The position numbers were made by a program, and so were the translations under genes. Under the pieces are notes generated by a model. That model was not told where the DNA came from, made no database searches, and worked only from the letters and a program-made list of their open reading frames with translations. Of a stretch of 7,868 nucleotides of DNA, positions 6,474 through 7,868 are shown piece by piece (position 1 is the stretch's first letter; each line of letters starts with the position of its first letter). This DNA comes from an uncultured Atopobiaceae bacterium (lineage in GTDB: Bacteria; Actinomycetota; Coriobacteriia; Coriobacteriales; Atopobiaceae), in NCBI GenBank assembly GCA_947581665.1, contig CANPVI010000068.1:1-7868 (forward strand), written 5' to 3'.

Positions 6474-6662
6474 ATGTCGAAAGTCTGCGAGATCTGCGGC
6501 AAGCACCCCGTGGCCGGCCGCTCAGTGAGCCACTCCCATCGTGTGACGAACCGTGCGTTCCGCCCGAACATCCAGCGCGTGACCATCGTGCAAAACGGCC
6601 GCAAGCGCAAGATGAACGTCTGCACGCGTTGCCTGAAGAAGGGCAATCTCCAGCGCGGCTAG
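6474..6662 (+). CDS. rpmB: Large ribosomal subunit protein bL28, zinc-ribbon (C+) form
   Basis: The 62-residue L28 protein of the 50S subunit reads MSKVCEICGKHPVAGRSVSH at its start and ends NVCTRCLKKGNLQRG. The two CxxC pairs (C5/C8 and C50/C53) make the zinc-binding C+ form. The central HSHRVTNRAFRPNIQRV is the family core. Many Actinobacteria also carry a zinc-free C- paralogue repressed by Zur; no second copy is in this window. The ATG at 6474 is preceded by AAGGGAG at seven bases. The gene appears to be a single-gene transcript, divergent from the Asp23 operon and convergent with the thiamine pyrophosphokinase gene. Confidence 0.98.
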   Translation: MSKVCEICGKHPVAGRSVSHSHRVTNRAFRPNIQRVTIVQNGRKRKMNVCTRCLKKGNLQRG

Positions 6663-6686
6663 CTCGCGGTTCTTTTTAGCTGCTTC

Positions 6687-6718
6687 GGGCACTGGGGCTC
6701 TCGGCTCCGGTGCCCTTT
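6687..6718 (+). terminator. Hairpin between convergent rpmB and thiamine pyrophosphokinase genes
   Basis: GGGCACTGGGGC (6687-6698) pairs with GCTCCGGTGCCC (6704-6715): a 12-bp stem with two G-T wobbles and a TCTCG loop. Only TTT follows on the plus strand and no T-run follows on the minus strand, so it is a strong hairpin with a weak U-tract. Its position 24 bp after the rpmB stop and 44 bp after the kinase stop suits termination of both transcripts. Confidence 0.65.
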
Positions 6719-6758
6719 CGCGTGCGCGACCTCCCTCGGCCCACGCCACGCCGTCTTG

Positions 6759-7460
6759 CTATATCGCCTCGTTGAGGACCACGAGGCACCGCCCCGTCGC
6801 GCAGGAGACCCGCGCTCGGGGCTTTTCGATGACATTCGAGACGCCGAGGTCCGAGAGGGCCTCGAGGCGATGCCGGTCGAGGTTCCACGTGAAGCCGTGC
6901 TCGGAGACGGTGGTGGCCCTCTCGAGGGCGAGCACGGAGAGGGTCTTGCCCACATCGGCCTCGCCGAATTCCACGTGATCGCGCGCTTCCGGGGCGAGGA
7001 GCCATGCGCGAAACGCATCCTCCACGATGATCGGCTGGAGGCCCGCATGGGCGGCGAGCGTGCCGATCACCCCGAGCTGATGGTCGAGCCGACCTCCCGT
7101 CACACAGGTGACGCAGCAGGTTCGCGGCCCCATCGACGTCGCGCGCTCCGCGGCGACGTCAAGCGCGAGGGCGAGATCGGTCTGGTCCTTGTGGGAGGGC
7201 CGAAGAAGCTCGAAGCTCGATCGATCCTCGGCCCAGACGCGCGCCTCATCGCCCACGGAATCAGAATCCCCCACATAAGCCCAGGGAGCCACGCCGGCCG
7301 CCTCGAGCACCTCGGCGCCGCGATCGACGGCGACGACTCGATCCGCATGCTCGGCGAGGAACCGTACGAGCTCGGGCGAGCTCGGCTCCGGGGATCCCCC
7401 CACGAGGAGGAACCCGAAACGCCCCCACGCGCCAGCCCACGTGCCGCCTTGCTCGCCCAC
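6759..7460 (-). CDS. Thiamine pyrophosphokinase (thiamine diphosphokinase)
   Basis: This enzyme transfers pyrophosphate from ATP to thiamine, giving thiamine pyrophosphate directly. The 233-residue protein shows the family motifs in order: RVVAVDRGAEVLEAAGVAP (41-58), the metal-binding GDSDS (64-68; usually GDFDS), HKDQTDLALAL (90-100; the KDxTDxExAL motif), TGGRLDHQLG (121-130) and LGVSNVI (205-211, the substrate-side SN). The reading frame is open upstream to 7625, but that would overlap the divergent fmdB gene. GTG at 7460-7458 has AAGGAG five bases upstream and puts the FLLVGGSP strand at the usual N-terminal position, so it is preferred; the ATG at 7514 has no ribosome site. A CCVTC cluster just before the GGRLDH motif is unusual. 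No TPP riboswitch was seen upstream. Confidence 0.9.
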   Translation of the reverse strand: MGEQGGTWAGAWGRFGFLLVGGSPEPSSPELVRFLAEHADRVVAVDRGAEVLEAAGVAPWAYVGDSDSVGDEARVWAEDRSSFELLRPSHKDQTDLALALDVAAERATSMGPRTCCVTCVTGGRLDHQLGVIGTLAAHAGLQPIIVEDAFRAWLLAPEARDHVEFGEADVGKTLSVLALERATTVSEHGFTWNLDRHRLEALSDLGVSNVIEKPRARVSCATGRCLVVLNEAI

Positions 7461-7531
7461 GATCGCTCCTTCCCCTCCTCGCCTCACGTCGCAAGTTTCC
7501 CACAGTCGTGCCATCGCGCGCGCTTTCGGAT

Positions 7532-7537
7532 TAGACT
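7532..7537 (+). promoter_or_regulatory. Weak candidate -10 upstream of fmdB-type gene
   Basis: TAGACT matches TATAAT at four of six positions and lies 31 bp before the ATG. There is no TG extension and no recognisable -35. It is the best candidate in the 108-bp divergent gap, but support is weak. Confidence 0.25.
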
Positions 7538-7568
7538 TCTTCCCCGCGTCCCCGCCGAAAGGAAACCC

Positions 7569-7868
7569 ATGGCCCGCTACGACTATCGCTGCCCCGCCTG
7601 CCACCACGTCTTCGAAGTGGAACACGGCATGAACGAGAAGCCCAAGGTCGTGTGCCCCGAATGCGGTACGGAGGCCTCACGCGTCTTCGAGGCCACGGGC
7701 ATCACCCTGAAGGGTTCCGGCTTCTACAACACCGATATGCGCCAAAGCCAGGGGAGCCAAAGCTCGAGCACACCCCATCCCGCAGTCGATTCTGCGAGTT
7801 CCAAGGCCCAGGAGCGCGCCACCTCAAAGGGCTCCTCGGGCTCCTCGGGCTCCTCAAGCTCCTCGGGC
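7569..7868 (+). CDS. FmdB-type double-CxxC zinc ribbon protein, partial (C-terminus beyond right edge)
   Basis: The first 100 codons are in the window with no stop. The N-terminus MARYDYRCPACHHVFEVEHG, the cysteine pairs C8/C11 and C29/C32, and ITLKGSGFYNTD (45-56) match the FmdB/CxxC_CxxC_SSSS family of putative regulatory zinc ribbons. The family name reflects a Ser-rich tail, seen here as QSQGSQSSS and a GSSGSSGSSSSSG run at the edge. Function is not established; the FmdB name comes from a putative regulator next to formamidase/amidase genes. The ATG has AAAGGA seven bases upstream. The gene diverges from the thiamine pyrophosphokinase gene across 108 bp; nothing in the sequence ties the two functionally. 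Confidence 0.9.
   Translation, partial: MARYDYRCPACHHVFEVEHGMNEKPKVVCPECGTEASRVFEATGITLKGSGFYNTDMRQSQGSQSSSTPHPAVDSASSKAQERATSKGSSGSSGSSSSSG
7830..7868 (+). repeat. Tandem 9-bp repeat encoding Gly-Ser-Ser
   Basis: Four 9-base units, GGCTCCTCG twice, then GGCTCCTCA and AGCTCCTCG, followed by GGC, lie in frame and encode GSS GSS GSS SSS G in the FmdB-type tail. The array reaches the window edge, so its full length is unknown. Confidence 0.8.

Noticed and set aside
6285..6506. N-terminal extension of the Asp23-family protein to 6506
   Set aside because: It would run antisense through rpmB's start and both promoters; ATG 6284 has a good ribosome site and matches the family opening.
7461..7568. 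TPP riboswitch upstream of the thiamine pyrophosphokinase
   Set aside because: The gap is short and shows no CUGAGA-type conserved core on the minus strand.
7461..7625. N-terminal extension of the thiamine pyrophosphokinase to 7625
   Set aside because: It would overlap the start of the divergent fmdB-type gene; GTG 7460 has AAGGAG and fits family length.

Overview
The window is high-GC DNA with gene content and order typical of Actinobacteria. The zinc-ribbon L28 protein, the actinobacterial-type RecG end (RHEGEVLG before the RQSG motif) and a gene order recalling the coaD/rsmD/recG/DAK/rpmB and DUF177/SepIVA blocks of Mycobacterium tuberculosis all fit. The L28 sequence looks most like that of Coriobacteriia (Eggerthella/Collinsella/Olsenella relatives). 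That placement is from memory of the family and is not proven here. Coding density is very high, and no mobile element, tRNA, rRNA or CRISPR array was seen.

Right to left on the minus strand runs one long housekeeping cluster: an Asp23/Gls24-family protein (6284-5946), a FakA/YloV-type DhaL-domain fatty acid kinase (5912-4200), RecG helicase (4190-2034), RsmD 16S rRNA methyltransferase (2034-1408) and CoaD (1418-912). Spacing tightens along the cluster: 33 bp, 9 bp, a 1-base TAGTG overlap, then an 11-base overlap. A 99-bp gap with a candidate extended -10 promoter follows. After it come a short SepIVA/DivIVA-like coiled-coil protein (812-327) and a DUF177/YceD protein (322 to beyond the left edge).

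On the plus strand, rpmB (6474-6662) is divergent from the Asp23 operon across a 189-bp region with facing promoters. It converges on a minus-strand thiamine pyrophosphokinase gene (7460-6759), with a 12-bp-stem hairpin between them. An FmdB-type double CxxC zinc-ribbon gene (7569 to beyond the right edge) diverges from the kinase gene.

Functionally the window mixes translation (L28, RsmD, and DUF177, which usually sits next to rpmF), DNA repair (RecG), cofactor synthesis (CoaD for coenzyme A, the kinase for thiamine pyrophosphate), fatty acid activation (FakA) and envelope/division factors (Asp23, SepIVA-like). I found no clear previously undescribed system. The points most worth a second look are the unexplained Asp23-FakA pairing, the start arrangement at the FakA/RecG junction, the reduced SepIVA-like protein with its own promoter, the dyad in the rpmB promoter, and the excess of CGATCG words.
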